The notes beneath the pieces were generated by a model, which worked only from the letters and a program-made list of their open reading frames with translations, ran no database searches and was not told where the DNA came from. 64,000 bases of DNA from JAANXG01 sp963731035 (lineage in GTDB: Bacteria; Pseudomonadota; Gammaproteobacteria; Arenicellales; JAANXG01), in assembly GCA_963731035.1 (NCBI GenBank), contig CAVSUY010000018.1, positions 124,001 to 188,000 of the forward strand. The letters run 5' to 3'. Numbering within the stretch: position 1 is the stretch's first letter; the number at the start of each line of letters is the position of its first letter. Below are positions 1 through 9,387 of this stretch, one piece after another. The translations under genes were made by a program, and so were the position numbers.

Positions 1-381
1 AACGACGGCTATTTCATCACCGGCGATCTCGCTTCCATCGACGAGAGCGGCTACATCCGGATCGAAGGGCGGCACAAGGACCTGATCATTTCCGGTGGAT
101 ACAATATCTACCCGAAGGAGATCGAGCTGTGCATCGACGCCATGCCGGAGGTGGTGGAGTCGGCGGTGATCGGCCTGCCCCACCCGGACTTCGGGGAAGC
201 CGTTTGCGCGGTGGTTGTGAAGCAGCCGGGCAGCGCGCTGACCGAGTCGATACTGATCGAGCGGCTGAAGGGAGAACTGGCGCCCTTCAAGGCGCCCAAA
301 TCCGTGCACTTCACAGATACCTTGCCGCGCAACGCCATGAGCAAGGTGCAGAAGAAGGTCCTGCGCGACCGATACATGTAG
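1..381 (+). CDS. Acyl-CoA synthetase, MatB-like (3' end only)
   Basis: This is the C-terminal ~126 residues of an AMP-forming acyl-CoA synthetase; the 5' part lies before the window. The frame is open from base 1 to the TAG at 379-381. Adenylate-forming core motifs are visible: TGD, then GRHKDLIISGGYNIYPKEIE, then the C-terminal catalytic lysine region PRNAMSKVQKK. That last stretch resembles malonyl-CoA synthetase (MatB), which makes malonyl-CoA from malonate, CoA and ATP. Substrate choice depends on residues outside the window, so a general short- or medium-chain acyl-CoA ligase remains possible. It reads towards rimO with about 60 bases between, so co-transcription is possible. Confidence 0.8.
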   Translation, partial: NDGYFITGDLASIDESGYIRIEGRHKDLIISGGYNIYPKEIELCIDAMPEVVESAVIGLPHPDFGEAVCAVVVKQPGSALTESILIERLKGELAPFKAPKSVHFTDTLPRNAMSKVQKKVLRDRYM

Positions 382-442
382 GTCGGCATTCCACGCCGAC
401 GTAAACGTCACCGCGATAGAATCCGGAATCACAAATAAGACT

Positions 443-1774
443 ATGACCGACAACCCCAAGATCGGCGTCGTCAGTCTCGGCTGCCCCAAGGCCCTGGTGG
501 ACACCGAGCGTATCCTGACGCAGCTGCGCATCGACGGCTACGAGATCGTATCGACCTACCAGGATGCCGCCCTGGTGATCGTCAACACCTGCGGTTTTAT
601 CGACGAAGCCAAGGCCGAGTCCCTGGACGCCATCGGCGAGGCCCTGGACGAGAACGGGCGGGTGATCGTCACCGGCTGTCTGGGCGCGAAGAAGGGAGAG
701 ATCGAGTCCGTCCATCCGGCGGTGCTGGCCGTTACCGGTCCCCAGGCCTACGAGGCGGTGGTCGACCAGGTCCATCGACACGTGCCGCCTCCGCAGCACG
801 ATCCCTACACCTCGCTGGTCCCGCCCCAGGGCATCAAGCTGACGCCACGGCACTACGCGTACCTGAAGATCTCCGAAGGCTGCAATCACCGGTGCAGCTT
901 CTGCATCATTCCTTCCATGCGCGGTAAGCTGGCGAGCCGGCCTGCCGGCGACATTCTCGCCGAAGCCGAGCGCCTGGCTGCCGCCGGCGTCAGGGAGTTG
1001 CTGGTGATCTCCCAGGACACCAGCGCCTACGGGGCAGACATCAAGTACCGAACCAGCTTCTGGAACGGCGCGCCGGTCAAGTCGAGGCTGTCCGACCTCT
1101 GCGAGAAGCTGTCACAGCTCGACGTCTGGGTACGGTTGCACTACGTCTATCCCTACCCGCACGTGGACGACCTGATTCCTTTGATGGCCGAGGACCGGCT
1201 ACTGCCTTACCTGGACATCCCCTTCCAGCACGGCAGCCCAAGGATTCTGAAGCTGATGCGGCGTCCGGCTGCGGCGGAGAATACGCTGGAGCGAATCGCG
1301 AAGTGGCGTTCGATTCGCCCCGACATCGCCATCCGCAGCACCTTCATCGTGGGCTTTCCAGGCGAAACGGAGCAGGACTTCGAGGAGCTGTTGTCGTTTC
1401 TCGAAGGCGCACGCCTCGACCGCGTCGGCTGCTTCAAGTATTCACCGGTGGAAGGCGCCAGGGCCAACGAGCTGCCCGATCCCGTTCCGGAGGAGATCAA
1501 GGAGCAACGCTTCGAGCGATTCATGACGCTGCAGGCGGAAATCAGCGCCGGCAAGCTGCGGGAGCGGATCGGCCGGGAGTACGAATTATTGATAGACGCC
1601 GTCGAGAACGGCCACGCCGTGGGACGCAGCAAGCTGGAGGCGCCGGAGATCGACGGTGTGGTCTACCTGGAGGATGCGTCCGGTCTTGCGCCGGGAGACG
1701 TGACCCGGGTCGTGATCGAGGATTGTGATGAACACGACCTCTGGGGGCGGCCGGTCGATCGCGGAATGGCGTAG
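443..1774 (+). CDS. rimO: Ribosomal protein uS12 methylthiotransferase RimO
   Basis: RimO is a radical-SAM enzyme that adds a methylthio group to the conserved aspartate of ribosomal protein uS12. At 443 aa it has the usual length. The N-terminal UPF0004 domain carries the three cysteines of the auxiliary cluster (SLGCPKALVD, VNTCGF, TGCLGA). The radical-SAM motif CNHRCSFC starts near residue 147 and is followed by IIPSMRGKLASRP, a signature that separates RimO from MiaB. A TRAM domain occupies roughly residues 375-440. The start is an ATG at 443. The gene is followed by a REP-type palindrome pair, not by another gene on this strand. Confidence 0.95.
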   Translation: MTDNPKIGVVSLGCPKALVDTERILTQLRIDGYEIVSTYQDAALVIVNTCGFIDEAKAESLDAIGEALDENGRVIVTGCLGAKKGEIESVHPAVLAVTGPQAYEAVVDQVHRHVPPPQHDPYTSLVPPQGIKLTPRHYAYLKISEGCNHRCSFCIIPSMRGKLASRPAGDILAEAERLAAAGVRELLVISQDTSAYGADIKYRTSFWNGAPVKSRLSDLCEKLSQLDVWVRLHYVYPYPHVDDLIPLMAEDRLLPYLDIPFQHGSPRILKLMRRPAAAENTLERIAKWRSIRPDIAIRSTFIVGFPGETEQDFEELLSFLEGARLDRVGCFKYSPVEGARANELPDPVPEEIKEQRFERFMTLQAEISAGKLRERIGREYELLIDAVENGHAVGRSKLEAPEIDGVVYLEDASGLAPGDVTRVVIEDCDEHDLWGRPVDRGMA

Positions 1775-1983
1775 CACATGCATCGATTGATCGCGGCTGA
1801 CGGCAATCGCTCCCCGCGATTTGCTGCAATTCCTCCATCCATGGAGGTCGAAGCCGCTCCTACAATCCAAGGATTATCGCGGTGCTGAGCCCGGGATTGT
1901 AGGAGCGGCTTCAGCCGCGATCCCTTGTCCCCCTGGGGAAAAAGGACAGGATGAGCGAAAACCGCGGATAAGGGATTCGCACG
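1775..1983. other. rimO-ligA convergent intergenic region
   Basis: This space lies between the 3' ends of rimO (plus) and ligA (minus). It holds an inverted pair of REP-type units (1850-1921) and, just before it, the short palindrome CCTCCATCCATGGAGG (about 1832-1847), which is also part of the longer repeat module at 10165, 23363 and 37427. No open frame here looks real. The paired palindromes could act as a bidirectional transcript end, but there is no T-tract. Confidence 0.6.
1850..1921. repeat. REP-type palindrome pair (REPIN-like)
   Basis: Two copies of the unit GATTGTAGGAGCGGCTTC face each other: arms 1850-1868 and 1894-1912 are perfect reverse complements over 19 bases. The right copy continues with AGCCGCGAT. 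The same unit recurs at 15805-15867 (pair), 23275-23300 (single) and 46611-46693 (pair). This is the organisation of REP doublets (REPINs), which are moved by RAYT transposases; no RAYT gene lies in this window. Confidence 0.85.
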
Positions 1984-4011
1984 TCAGCGCTGCTTCAAGA
2001 GCGTGGCAAACTCCTCCTCGTCCAGAATCTCGACGCCCAACTCCTCCGCTTTGGTCGCTTTCGAGCCGGGGCCGGCGCCCACCACGACATAGTCGGTTTT
2101 CTTGGAGACGCTGCCGGTGACCTTGGCGCCCAGGGCCTGAAGGGCCCGCTTGGCGTCGTCCCGGGTCAAGGACTCGAGTGTGCCGGTGAGCACGAAGGTC
2201 CGCCCTGAAAGAGGCTGCCGGCCTTCCCGCCCGGCCTGCGGTTCGTGTTCCGTCCAGCGGACGCCGGCCTTGCGCAAATTGTGAATCACGTCGCGGTTGT
2301 GCTGCTGCGCGAAGAACGTATGGATGCTCCCCGCAACGATGGGACCGATGTCCGGCACTTCCCGCAGGGCGTCCTGGTCCGCCTTGATCAATCGATCGAG
2401 GCCGCCGAAATACTCCGCCAGCTGCCGGGCCGTGGTCTCGCCCACCTGGGGTATGCCGAGCCCGAACAGGAACCGGTCCAACGTCGTGTCCTTGCTTTCC
2501 TCCAGGGCGTCGACCAGGTTTTGCGCGGACTTCCGGGCCATTCGGTCGAGCCCCGCGATCTGCTCCGCGTCGAGGCGATACAGGTCCGCGACATCCTTCA
2601 CGCATCCCTTGTCCACCAGCTGCTCGACCAGCTTGTCCCCGAGTCCATCGATATCCATGGCCCGGCGCGAGGCGAAGTGCTTGATACTTTCCTTGCGCTG
2701 GGCATCGCAGAACAGCCCGCCGCTGCAGCGGGCGATGACGCCTTCACCGCCCTCGTACACGATCTCCGAATTGCACACCGGACAGAGCGTGGGAAACTTG
2801 TAGGGTCGCGCTCCCTTCTTTCGCTTCTCCTTCTGCACTGAGACGATCTCCGGAATCACGTCTCCGGCTCGGCGCACGATCACCGTATCTCCCTTGCGGA
2901 CGTCGAGGCGCTCGATCTCGGCGCGGTTGTGCAGTGTGGCATTGGAGACGGTGACCCCGCCCACGAACACCGGCTCCAGCCGTGCGACCGGCGTAACCGC
3001 ACCGGTTCGTCCCACCTGCACCTCGATGTCCAGCACCTCGGTGGACTGCTCCTGCGCGGGGAACTTGTGGGCCAGTGCCCAGCGGGGAGCACGCGACAAC
3101 GTGCCGAGGGCATCCTGGGCGGCCTTGTTGTTGACCTTGTAAACCACCCCATCGATGTCGTAGGGCAGGTCGGCGCGCCGTTCCTGCATATTTCGGTAGT
3201 AGCGCAGGCAGCCCTGGATGCCTTCGACCCTCTGTACCAGTGGCGACACCCGCAAGCCCCACTTCTTAAGCTGGACCAGCATGTCGTACTGGGTGTCCGG
3301 AAACCCGCCCCCCTCGACGCGGCCCACCCCGTAGCAGAACATCTCCAGCGGTCGCGCGGCGGTGAGGCCGGAGTCGAGTTGACGCAGGCTGCCCGCTGCC
3401 GCGTTGCGCGGATTGACGAAGGGTTTGGCCCCGGCCTCGACCTGGGCCTCGTTCAGGCGCCGAAAGCCGTCGTGTCCGAGGATCACCTCGCCGCGAACCT
3501 CCATGAGCCCGGGATAGCCGCGCCCGCGCAGCTTCAGCGGCACGGATCGGAGGGTCCTCACGTTCAAGGTGATGTCCTCTCCCGTATGGCCGTCGCCGCG
3601 GGTCGCGCCCCGCGTCAGGGCGCCGTTCTCGTACGTGAGGCTCACCGCCAGGCCGTCCAGCTTGGGTTCTGCAACGTACGTGAGGTCGTCGCAATCGAGG
3701 AGCTTGCGGACCCGCTGGTCGAATGCCAGCACCTCTTCCTCGTCGAAGGCATTGTTCAGCGACAGCATCGGCTCGCCGTGCCGTACCGTCGCGAACTCCG
3801 TCACCGGCGCTGCGCCCACGCGCTGGGTGGGGGATTCCGGTGTCCTCAGATCTGGATAGTCCTCTTCTATCTCCTGCAGCTCACGCAGCAGCCGGTCATA
3901 TTCGGCGTCGGTGACGCTGGGGTCGTCCAGCACGTAGTAACGATAGTTGTGCTGGTCGAGCTCCTCCGCCAGCTTCCTGGCGCGCTGCCGGACCTTCGCG
4001 GGGGTGCTCAT
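1984..4011 (-). CDS. ligA: NAD-dependent DNA ligase LigA
   Basis: LigA seals nicks between Okazaki fragments and after repair, using NAD+. The 675-aa length is typical. The adenylated lysine lies in EPKLDG near residue 117. The adenylation domain is followed by an OB fold, a four-cysteine zinc finger (CPVC ... CSGGLFC, about residues 410-440), helix-hairpin-helix repeats, and a BRCT domain from about residue 595 (GRTFVLTGTLESLTRDDAKR). It lies 25 bases after zipA, in the order smc-zipA-ligA known from many gammaproteobacteria, and is probably co-transcribed with them. Confidence 0.97.
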   Translation of the reverse strand: MSTPAKVRQRARKLAEELDQHNYRYYVLDDPSVTDAEYDRLLRELQEIEEDYPDLRTPESPTQRVGAAPVTEFATVRHGEPMLSLNNAFDEEEVLAFDQRVRKLLDCDDLTYVAEPKLDGLAVSLTYENGALTRGATRGDGHTGEDITLNVRTLRSVPLKLRGRGYPGLMEVRGEVILGHDGFRRLNEAQVEAGAKPFVNPRNAAAGSLRQLDSGLTAARPLEMFCYGVGRVEGGGFPDTQYDMLVQLKKWGLRVSPLVQRVEGIQGCLRYYRNMQERRADLPYDIDGVVYKVNNKAAQDALGTLSRAPRWALAHKFPAQEQSTEVLDIEVQVGRTGAVTPVARLEPVFVGGVTVSNATLHNRAEIERLDVRKGDTVIVRRAGDVIPEIVSVQKEKRKKGARPYKFPTLCPVCNSEIVYEGGEGVIARCSGGLFCDAQRKESIKHFASRRAMDIDGLGDKLVEQLVDKGCVKDVADLYRLDAEQIAGLDRMARKSAQNLVDALEESKDTTLDRFLFGLGIPQVGETTARQLAEYFGGLDRLIKADQDALREVPDIGPIVAGSIHTFFAQQHNRDVIHNLRKAGVRWTEHEPQAGREGRQPLSGRTFVLTGTLESLTRDDAKRALQALGAKVTGSVSKKTDYVVVGAGPGSKATKAEELGVEILDEEEFATLLKQR

Positions 4012-4036
4012 GGAAGGCCACGGGACGGCCGCCCGG

Positions 4037-5263
4037 TCAAAACAGCTTCAACGCGCACTCTCGGCCGGGCGCGATACCATCCCGCTCCATCTCCGCGGCC
4101 ATGGTCCGGATCTCCTGTGCGATACGCTTCAGGCCCTTCTGGGTCATGCCGCGGTGGTTGTCGTCCACCAGCTTTCCGTCGAGACGTTTGCACAGCTCCT
4201 TCGCGTCGTCGATCATCTCGTTGAACACACGTGCCGGATCCAGGGTTCTTGGAATGTCCATGAACAGTGTGACACCCCGGGTGAGTTCGGCGGCGCCACG
4301 TTCCTGCGAATCCCCGCTCGTCTTCTCTTTGTCCGCCATACGATAGACGGGTCGATCATTCTGGTACTTCACGTAGACCTTGCGGGCGTTGGGCACCATC
4401 CCCAAGGCACGTGCCGCTTCGTCGACGTCCTCCAGCCGGAAGGATTCGTTGCGCGCCACGATGTTCAGTATGGCCAGGGCATCGTACTTCTTTATGAGCT
4501 TGTCCAGAAGCTCGGCCTGGTTCAGGGCTTCGTCCATGCCACAGGAAAACTGGAAGCGCCTGCCGAAGACGTCGGCCAGCTTGAGCACGACTTGCGAGAA
4601 CTGGTTCAGCTCGCCTTCGTCGATGGCCCCTTGACGGTCCGCCAGCTGCAAAGTGAGGCCGAAGTCGGTGAAGCGGGCGGTTTCGGGCTGCTTTTCCAGG
4701 TCGCACCACATGCGGGTGGGGTGACTGAGCCCGAAGATCCTGTGCGGCTTGGACATATCGAACTCGTGCTGCCGGTAGATCCCCAAGGCGGAATCGCGCT
4801 TGATGACGTTCTTCCCCGGGATGCGGGCGACGTACTCGACCTGGATCCCTTCCTCACCAGGGTGCTCTTGCATCTCCGGCACGCCGTCGATGGGCGTCTT
4901 GGCCAAGTCCTCGACGTCCCTCAGCTCCGATTCCCACGTGCCGGCATCGGCCTCCGCCGGAGCGGGCGCGTCTACGCCCGACTCGATATCCAGGAACTCG
5001 GGTTTGAGGCGCGCGCCGGCCATGTCGGAACCGGGGGCCTGCGGAGTCTCGCGGTAGTGAGGCGTCGGCCGCGCCGGCTCCCCGGTAGCCGCGGCCCGCG
5101 GCGTCAGTAGAGGCTCGGACTCCGCGTCGGTAATGCGCGGATCGATATCGGCATCGGTTCGCCGGTGCAGCCGGGTGTGCCGGATCTTGTCATAGGAGAT
5201 CATGAGGACCACGAAGAAAACGACGATCCCGGCAATCAGGAACGCGATCTGCAGGGAAATCAT
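4037..5263 (-). CDS. zipA: Cell division protein ZipA
   Basis: ZipA anchors FtsZ to the inner membrane and helps build the divisome. The 408-aa protein begins with one N-terminal membrane helix (ISLQIAFLIAGIVVFFVVLM, residues 2-21). A charged, proline-rich linker follows to about residue 200. The C-terminal FtsZ-binding domain is longer than usual but ends with the expected segment LFMDIPRTLDPARVFNEM, then AKELCKRLDGKLVDD. Its start codon overlaps the smc stop by 4 bases (ATGA type), so translation is probably coupled. ZipA is essentially restricted to Gammaproteobacteria, which is the best taxonomic clue in this part of the window. Confidence 0.93.
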   Translation of the reverse strand: MISLQIAFLIAGIVVFFVVLMISYDKIRHTRLHRRTDADIDPRITDAESEPLLTPRAAATGEPARPTPHYRETPQAPGSDMAGARLKPEFLDIESGVDAPAPAEADAGTWESELRDVEDLAKTPIDGVPEMQEHPGEEGIQVEYVARIPGKNVIKRDSALGIYRQHEFDMSKPHRIFGLSHPTRMWCDLEKQPETARFTDFGLTLQLADRQGAIDEGELNQFSQVVLKLADVFGRRFQFSCGMDEALNQAELLDKLIKKYDALAILNIVARNESFRLEDVDEAARALGMVPNARKVYVKYQNDRPVYRMADKEKTSGDSQERGAAELTRGVTLFMDIPRTLDPARVFNEMIDDAKELCKRLDGKLVDDNHRGMTQKGLKRIAQEIRTMAAEMERDGIAPGRECALKLF

Positions 5264-8200
5264 TGGGCCGCCATTTCCACCGCTTCTTCGACGTCCACGG
5301 AAACCAACCTCGATACGCCCGGCTCCCCCATGGTGACCCCCACCAGGATATCCGCCGACTCCATGGTGATCTTATTATGGGTGATGAAGATCAGCTGGGT
5401 GCGGCTGGAAAGGGTCTTCAGCGTGTCGTTGTAGCGCTCCACATTGGCATCGTCCAGGGGCGCGTCGACCTCGTCAAGTACGCAGAATGGTGCCGGGTTC
5501 AAATCGAAGAAGGCGAACAGAAGCCCCACGGCGGTGAGTGCCTTCTCGCCCCCGGACAGCAGGTGGATGGTGCTGTTGCGCTTTCCGGGCGGCCGGGCCA
5601 TGACCGCCACCCCCGTCTCCAGGAGATTGTCGCTGGTGAGCTCCAGGTAGGCGCTGCCGCCGCCGAACAGGCGCGGAAAGAACTCCTGGAACCGAACGTT
5701 CAGCTTCTCGAAGGTCTCCTTGAAACGGGCCCGGGTCTCGTTGTCGATCTTCTGAATCACCGACTCGAGGGTGGCCAGCGCCTCGGTGAGATCCCCGGAC
5801 TGCCGGTCCAGGTAGGTCTTGCGCTCCGACTGCTCCTCGAATTCCTCGATAGCCACCAGGTTGACGGGACCCAGCCGCTCGATACGCCGGACGATCTTGT
5901 CGAGTTTTTCCTGCCAGGTGGCCTCATCAGCTTCCTCCGGCAACGCGTCCACCAGGTCCTCCGGCCGGTGACCGAGCTCCACGATCTGCTCCCGCACGGT
6001 GTCGCGCCTGACCACCACATCCTGGCGCTCGATCCTGACCTGCTCCATCTGCTCACGGGTACCCTGCACCGACTGCTCGTGGCCATGGCGTTCCCGCTCC
6101 TTCTGGCGCAACTCGCCTTCTATGTTCTCGACGGTACGCCTCGCCTCCGCCAGTCGATGCTCGCACTTGACGCGCTCCGACAACAAGGCCTCCAGCTTGT
6201 GCTTGAGGTCTTCCTCGGGATCCGCGTCATCGGACAGGGCCGACTCGAGCTCCAGCTTGCGCTGCTGCATGCTCTCCTGCTGCCGCTCCAGTCGCTTGGC
6301 ATTCTCCAGTAGAGACGCCAGCTCCGTTTCCTCCCGCTGCCGGGAGAACGCCACCTCGTGTTTGCGATCGCGGGCCGCCTCCAGCTCCTCGCGCGTATCC
6401 TCCAGGGCCTTGCGGATCCGGTCACGTTCCTGGAGCAGATCTTCCCGGCTGCCGGCCAGGGTGCGGCGTTGCTGCTCGGCGCGCGACAACAGTTCCTTGG
6501 CGCTGGACACCCGGCCGCGGAACTTGCCGAGCTGCGACACCACATCGGCGAGCTCCGCCTGGCTCTGCTCGCGCCTGGACCGCAATTCGCCGATACGGGT
6601 CTCGATGCGCGCCAGCTCGCTGCGAAGCTCGGCCCGCTCGGACTCCTTCTTACTGAGCCCACGGCGCGCGTCGGCGAGCTGCTCTTCGAGGTCCGCCAAC
6701 CGGGCCTGCCGGTCGCTCAGATCCTTCTGCTTCTGTTCGAGATCCCCGGAGACCGTTCCGGCGCGTTCGCTCAGATCGTCGATTTCCGATTCCCGCGCTA
6801 CTACGCCGGTGCGCTCCCGTGTGGGTCGCAGCTCGATCCAATTGCTTCCCACCCAGGCGCCGTCCCGGGTTACGATGGATTCCCCGGCATCCAACTGCGG
6901 CCGCCAGGCCAGGGCCTGGTCCAGGTCATCCGCCACGTAGATACCCGACAGCCAGGGACCGAGATCGACACCTTCGCAGTGGACTTTCTCCATCAGCTGC
7001 GGCAGCCGGGCCGCCTCTACATCGGCGGACCGGGTGCGCTCGACCACCACGATCTCGGTGCCGTCCTTGAGCCGGGCGGGGTCGCAGTCCGAGAGGCAGT
7101 ACGCTCCCGCCCGCCTGCCCAGGACCCGATCGAGCGCGGTCTCCCAGCCGTCGTCGACATCCATTTCCGAAGCCAGCCGCGGCGCGTCGTTGAGCCCGGA
7201 ACGCTCCAGCCACCGCGCCAGGTCCTCGTCGTCCTGTGCCCGAAGGTCCGAGGACTGCAGTTCGCGCAACGATTCCAGCCGCGCCTCCAAGCGCCCGAGG
7301 TCGTCGCGCAGATCCTGCACCTCGTCGCCCGCCTGCTCGATTTCCGCGCGTTGGATCTTCACCGATTTGTCCAGCTCCGCCACGCGCTCCTGCAAGCTGT
7401 CGCAGTCCTGGTCGGCGCCGGCGGCCTCCTGCTTCAGCTCATCAATGCCGATTTGCTCCAGGGCATCGTCGACCTCCGAGATTCGCGATTCCTGTCGTTG
7501 CTGCCGGTCGACCAGGTTGAGGATGTGGCTCTCGTACTCCTCTATGCGCGTCTGCTGGACCTGGCGCTCCTGGTCGGGGGCCGCGGCCTCGGCTCCCAGC
7601 CGTTCCCATTCCGTCTGCCACTGCACCATGTCCTCCTCGGCCCTGCGGAAGGCGGCCTCGGCTGCCAACAGGCGTTCCTCGGATTCCTTCAACGCAGGCT
7701 CGCTGCCACCCAGGGTCTCCTGCAGCACCAGAATTCGCTGTCGGTCCGTGTCCAGATGCTCGCGGGATTCGCGCTGATCCGTGTCCAACCGCTCCATCTC
7801 CCGCTGCTGCTGTTCCCGGGTCTCCCGCAGGTGCTTGATGTTCTGCTCGACTCCCGAGATATCCGCGCCCGTGCGGTAGTACTCGCCCTGGGTCTTGTTG
7901 AACGACTCGTTGGCCTCCGTTTGCCGGGTGCGCAGGTTCTCGATGTTCTTTTCAGTGGCGCGCTGCTCCGCCAGCGCCGCGTCCGCCAGCTTCTGCAGGC
8001 GGGCCAGTTCGGTATCCTTCTTGCCCACTCCCCCGGTCAACGCCTGCCAGCGCAGACTCAAGAGCTGCGATTTCAGCATCCTCTCCTCCTGGCGCAGAGT
8101 CTTGTACTTCTCCGCCGCCTCGGACTGGCGCTGCAGGCGCTGCAGCTGCCCTTGCAGCTCCTTGCGAATGTCGTCGACCCGCTCGAGATTCTCCCGGGTG

Positions 8201-8757
8201 TGGCGGATACGGGTCTCGGTTTCGCGCCGCCGTTCCTTGTACTTGGAGATGCCGGCGGCTTCCTCTATCAGCACCCGCAGCTCTTCCGGCTTGGCTTCGA
8301 TGATTCTGCCGACCGTGCCCTGCTCGATGATCGAGTAGGAGCGCGGCCCCAGGCCCGTGCCTAGAAAGATGTCGGTGATGTCCCGGCGCCGGGAACGCGT
8401 CTTGTTGATGAAGTAATTCGACTGACCGTCGCGGCTGAGCTCGCGGCGGACGGAAATCTCGTTGTACTTGGCGTAGGGACCCGGCGCGTTGCCGTCAGTG
8501 TTGTCAAATACGAGTTCCACCGACGCCTTGCTGACGGGCTTGCGGGCCGTGGAGCCGTTGAAGATTACATCCGCCATCTGGTCGCCGCGCAGCGTCTTGG
8601 CGGACGACTCGCCCATCACCCAGCGAATGGCATCGATCACATTGGACTTGCCGCAGCCGTTGGGACCGACGACACCCACCAGGTTGGCCGGCACCGAGAC
8701 GGTGGTCGGGTCCACGAAGGACTTGAACCCGGACAGTTTAATGTACTTAAGCCGCAT
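5260..8757 (-). CDS. smc: Chromosome segregation ATPase SMC
   Basis: SMC is the condensin ATPase that compacts and segregates the chromosome with ScpA and ScpB. The 1165-aa chain shows the full layout: an N-terminal Walker A (GPNGCGKSNVIDAIRW, near residue 32), a long coiled coil, a hinge around residues 510-660, a second coiled coil, then the ABC signature LLSGGEKALTAVGL and Walker B PFCVLDEVDAPLDD close to the C terminus. The presence of SMC rather than MukB separates this lineage from the enteric group. It is the first gene of the smc-zipA-ligA run. scpA and scpB are not in the window. Confidence 0.97.
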   Translation of the reverse strand: MRLKYIKLSGFKSFVDPTTVSVPANLVGVVGPNGCGKSNVIDAIRWVMGESSAKTLRGDQMADVIFNGSTARKPVSKASVELVFDNTDGNAPGPYAKYNEISVRRELSRDGQSNYFINKTRSRRRDITDIFLGTGLGPRSYSIIEQGTVGRIIEAKPEELRVLIEEAAGISKYKERRRETETRIRHTRENLERVDDIRKELQGQLQRLQRQSEAAEKYKTLRQEERMLKSQLLSLRWQALTGGVGKKDTELARLQKLADAALAEQRATEKNIENLRTRQTEANESFNKTQGEYYRTGADISGVEQNIKHLRETREQQQREMERLDTDQRESREHLDTDRQRILVLQETLGGSEPALKESEERLLAAEAAFRRAEEDMVQWQTEWERLGAEAAAPDQERQVQQTRIEEYESHILNLVDRQQRQESRISEVDDALEQIGIDELKQEAAGADQDCDSLQERVAELDKSVKIQRAEIEQAGDEVQDLRDDLGRLEARLESLRELQSSDLRAQDDEDLARWLERSGLNDAPRLASEMDVDDGWETALDRVLGRRAGAYCLSDCDPARLKDGTEIVVVERTRSADVEAARLPQLMEKVHCEGVDLGPWLSGIYVADDLDQALAWRPQLDAGESIVTRDGAWVGSNWIELRPTRERTGVVARESEIDDLSERAGTVSGDLEQKQKDLSDRQARLADLEEQLADARRGLSKKESERAELRSELARIETRIGELRSRREQSQAELADVVSQLGKFRGRVSSAKELLSRAEQQRRTLAGSREDLLQERDRIRKALEDTREELEAARDRKHEVAFSRQREETELASLLENAKRLERQQESMQQRKLELESALSDDADPEEDLKHKLEALLSERVKCEHRLAEARRTVENIEGELRQKERERHGHEQSVQGTREQMEQVRIERQDVVVRRDTVREQIVELGHRPEDLVDALPEEADEATWQEKLDKIVRRIERLGPVNLVAIEEFEEQSERKTYLDRQSGDLTEALATLESVIQKIDNETRARFKETFEKLNVRFQEFFPRLFGGGSAYLELTSDNLLETGVAVMARPPGKRNSTIHLLSGGEKALTAVGLLFAFFDLNPAPFCVLDEVDAPLDDANVERYNDTLKTLSSRTQLIFITHNKITMESADILVGVTMGEPGVSRLVSVDVEEAVEMAAQ

Positions 8758-8983
8758 TCTTTGCGTCAGGAATCCACATTGCCGCGCGTGTTCGGGTCCG
8801 GATTCGAGCTCAATCGACGCTCACGGACCCGGTTCCGTATCTTCAGGACAGAATCATCAGTACAGAAAAGGGGCATCATCCCCTGCCGCGAACGAGCGCG
8901 GCGGTACCGCCCGCAGAAGGCGGGTGCACCTTCCTTATGCTGTTAAACTTCACGCGCCGAAAGTTACCATAACGCAATACGCG

Positions 8984-9385
8984 ATGACCACGAAACCATC
9001 CAAGAATTTTGAAGTCTTCGACAATCCCAAACCGGAGCGGGACTATACGATCCATATCGATATCCCTGAGTTTACCTGTCTGTGCCCCATGACCGGGCAG
9101 CCGGACTTCGCCACCATGCATCTGGCCTACGTGCCGGACCGCCTGTGCATCGAGCTGAAATCGCTCAAGCTCTACATCTGGTCCTTTCGCGACGAGGGGG
9201 CGTTCCACGAGGCAGTCAGCAACCGGATCCTTGACGACCTGGTAGCCGCCCTCAAGCCGCGGTTCGCACGGCTCTCCGCCAGATTCAACGTACGGGGGGG
9301 ATTGTATACCGACGTGGTCGTGGAGCACCGCGCCGATAACTGGGTCGCCCCCGAGCCCGTGGCCCTGCCGGGATCCAGGGGCTGA
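8984..9385 (+). CDS. queF: NADPH-dependent 7-cyano-7-deazaguanine reductase QueF
   Basis: QueF reduces preQ0 to preQ1 in queuosine biosynthesis, in the cytoplasm. The 133-aa protein belongs to the short, YkvM-like type. The catalytic cysteine region FTCLCPMTGQPDFATM and the QueF signature ELKSLKLYIWSFRDEG are both intact. The ATG at 8984 is chosen because it places the usual N terminus (MTTKPSKNFEVFDN) at the start; upstream in-frame sequence overlaps the smc 5' region and does not look like QueF. It is divergent from smc. The 226-base gap between them probably carries both promoters. cysZ follows after 2 bases. Confidence 0.95.
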   Translation: MTTKPSKNFEVFDNPKPERDYTIHIDIPEFTCLCPMTGQPDFATMHLAYVPDRLCIELKSLKLYIWSFRDEGAFHEAVSNRILDDLVAALKPRFARLSARFNVRGGLYTDVVVEHRADNWVAPEPVALPGSRG

Positions 9386-9387
9386 GA

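Noticed and set aside
6358..8364. A 668-codon open frame on the plus strand
   Set aside because: It is antisense to smc; its leucine- and glutamine-rich translation mirrors the coiled-coil codons of SMC.
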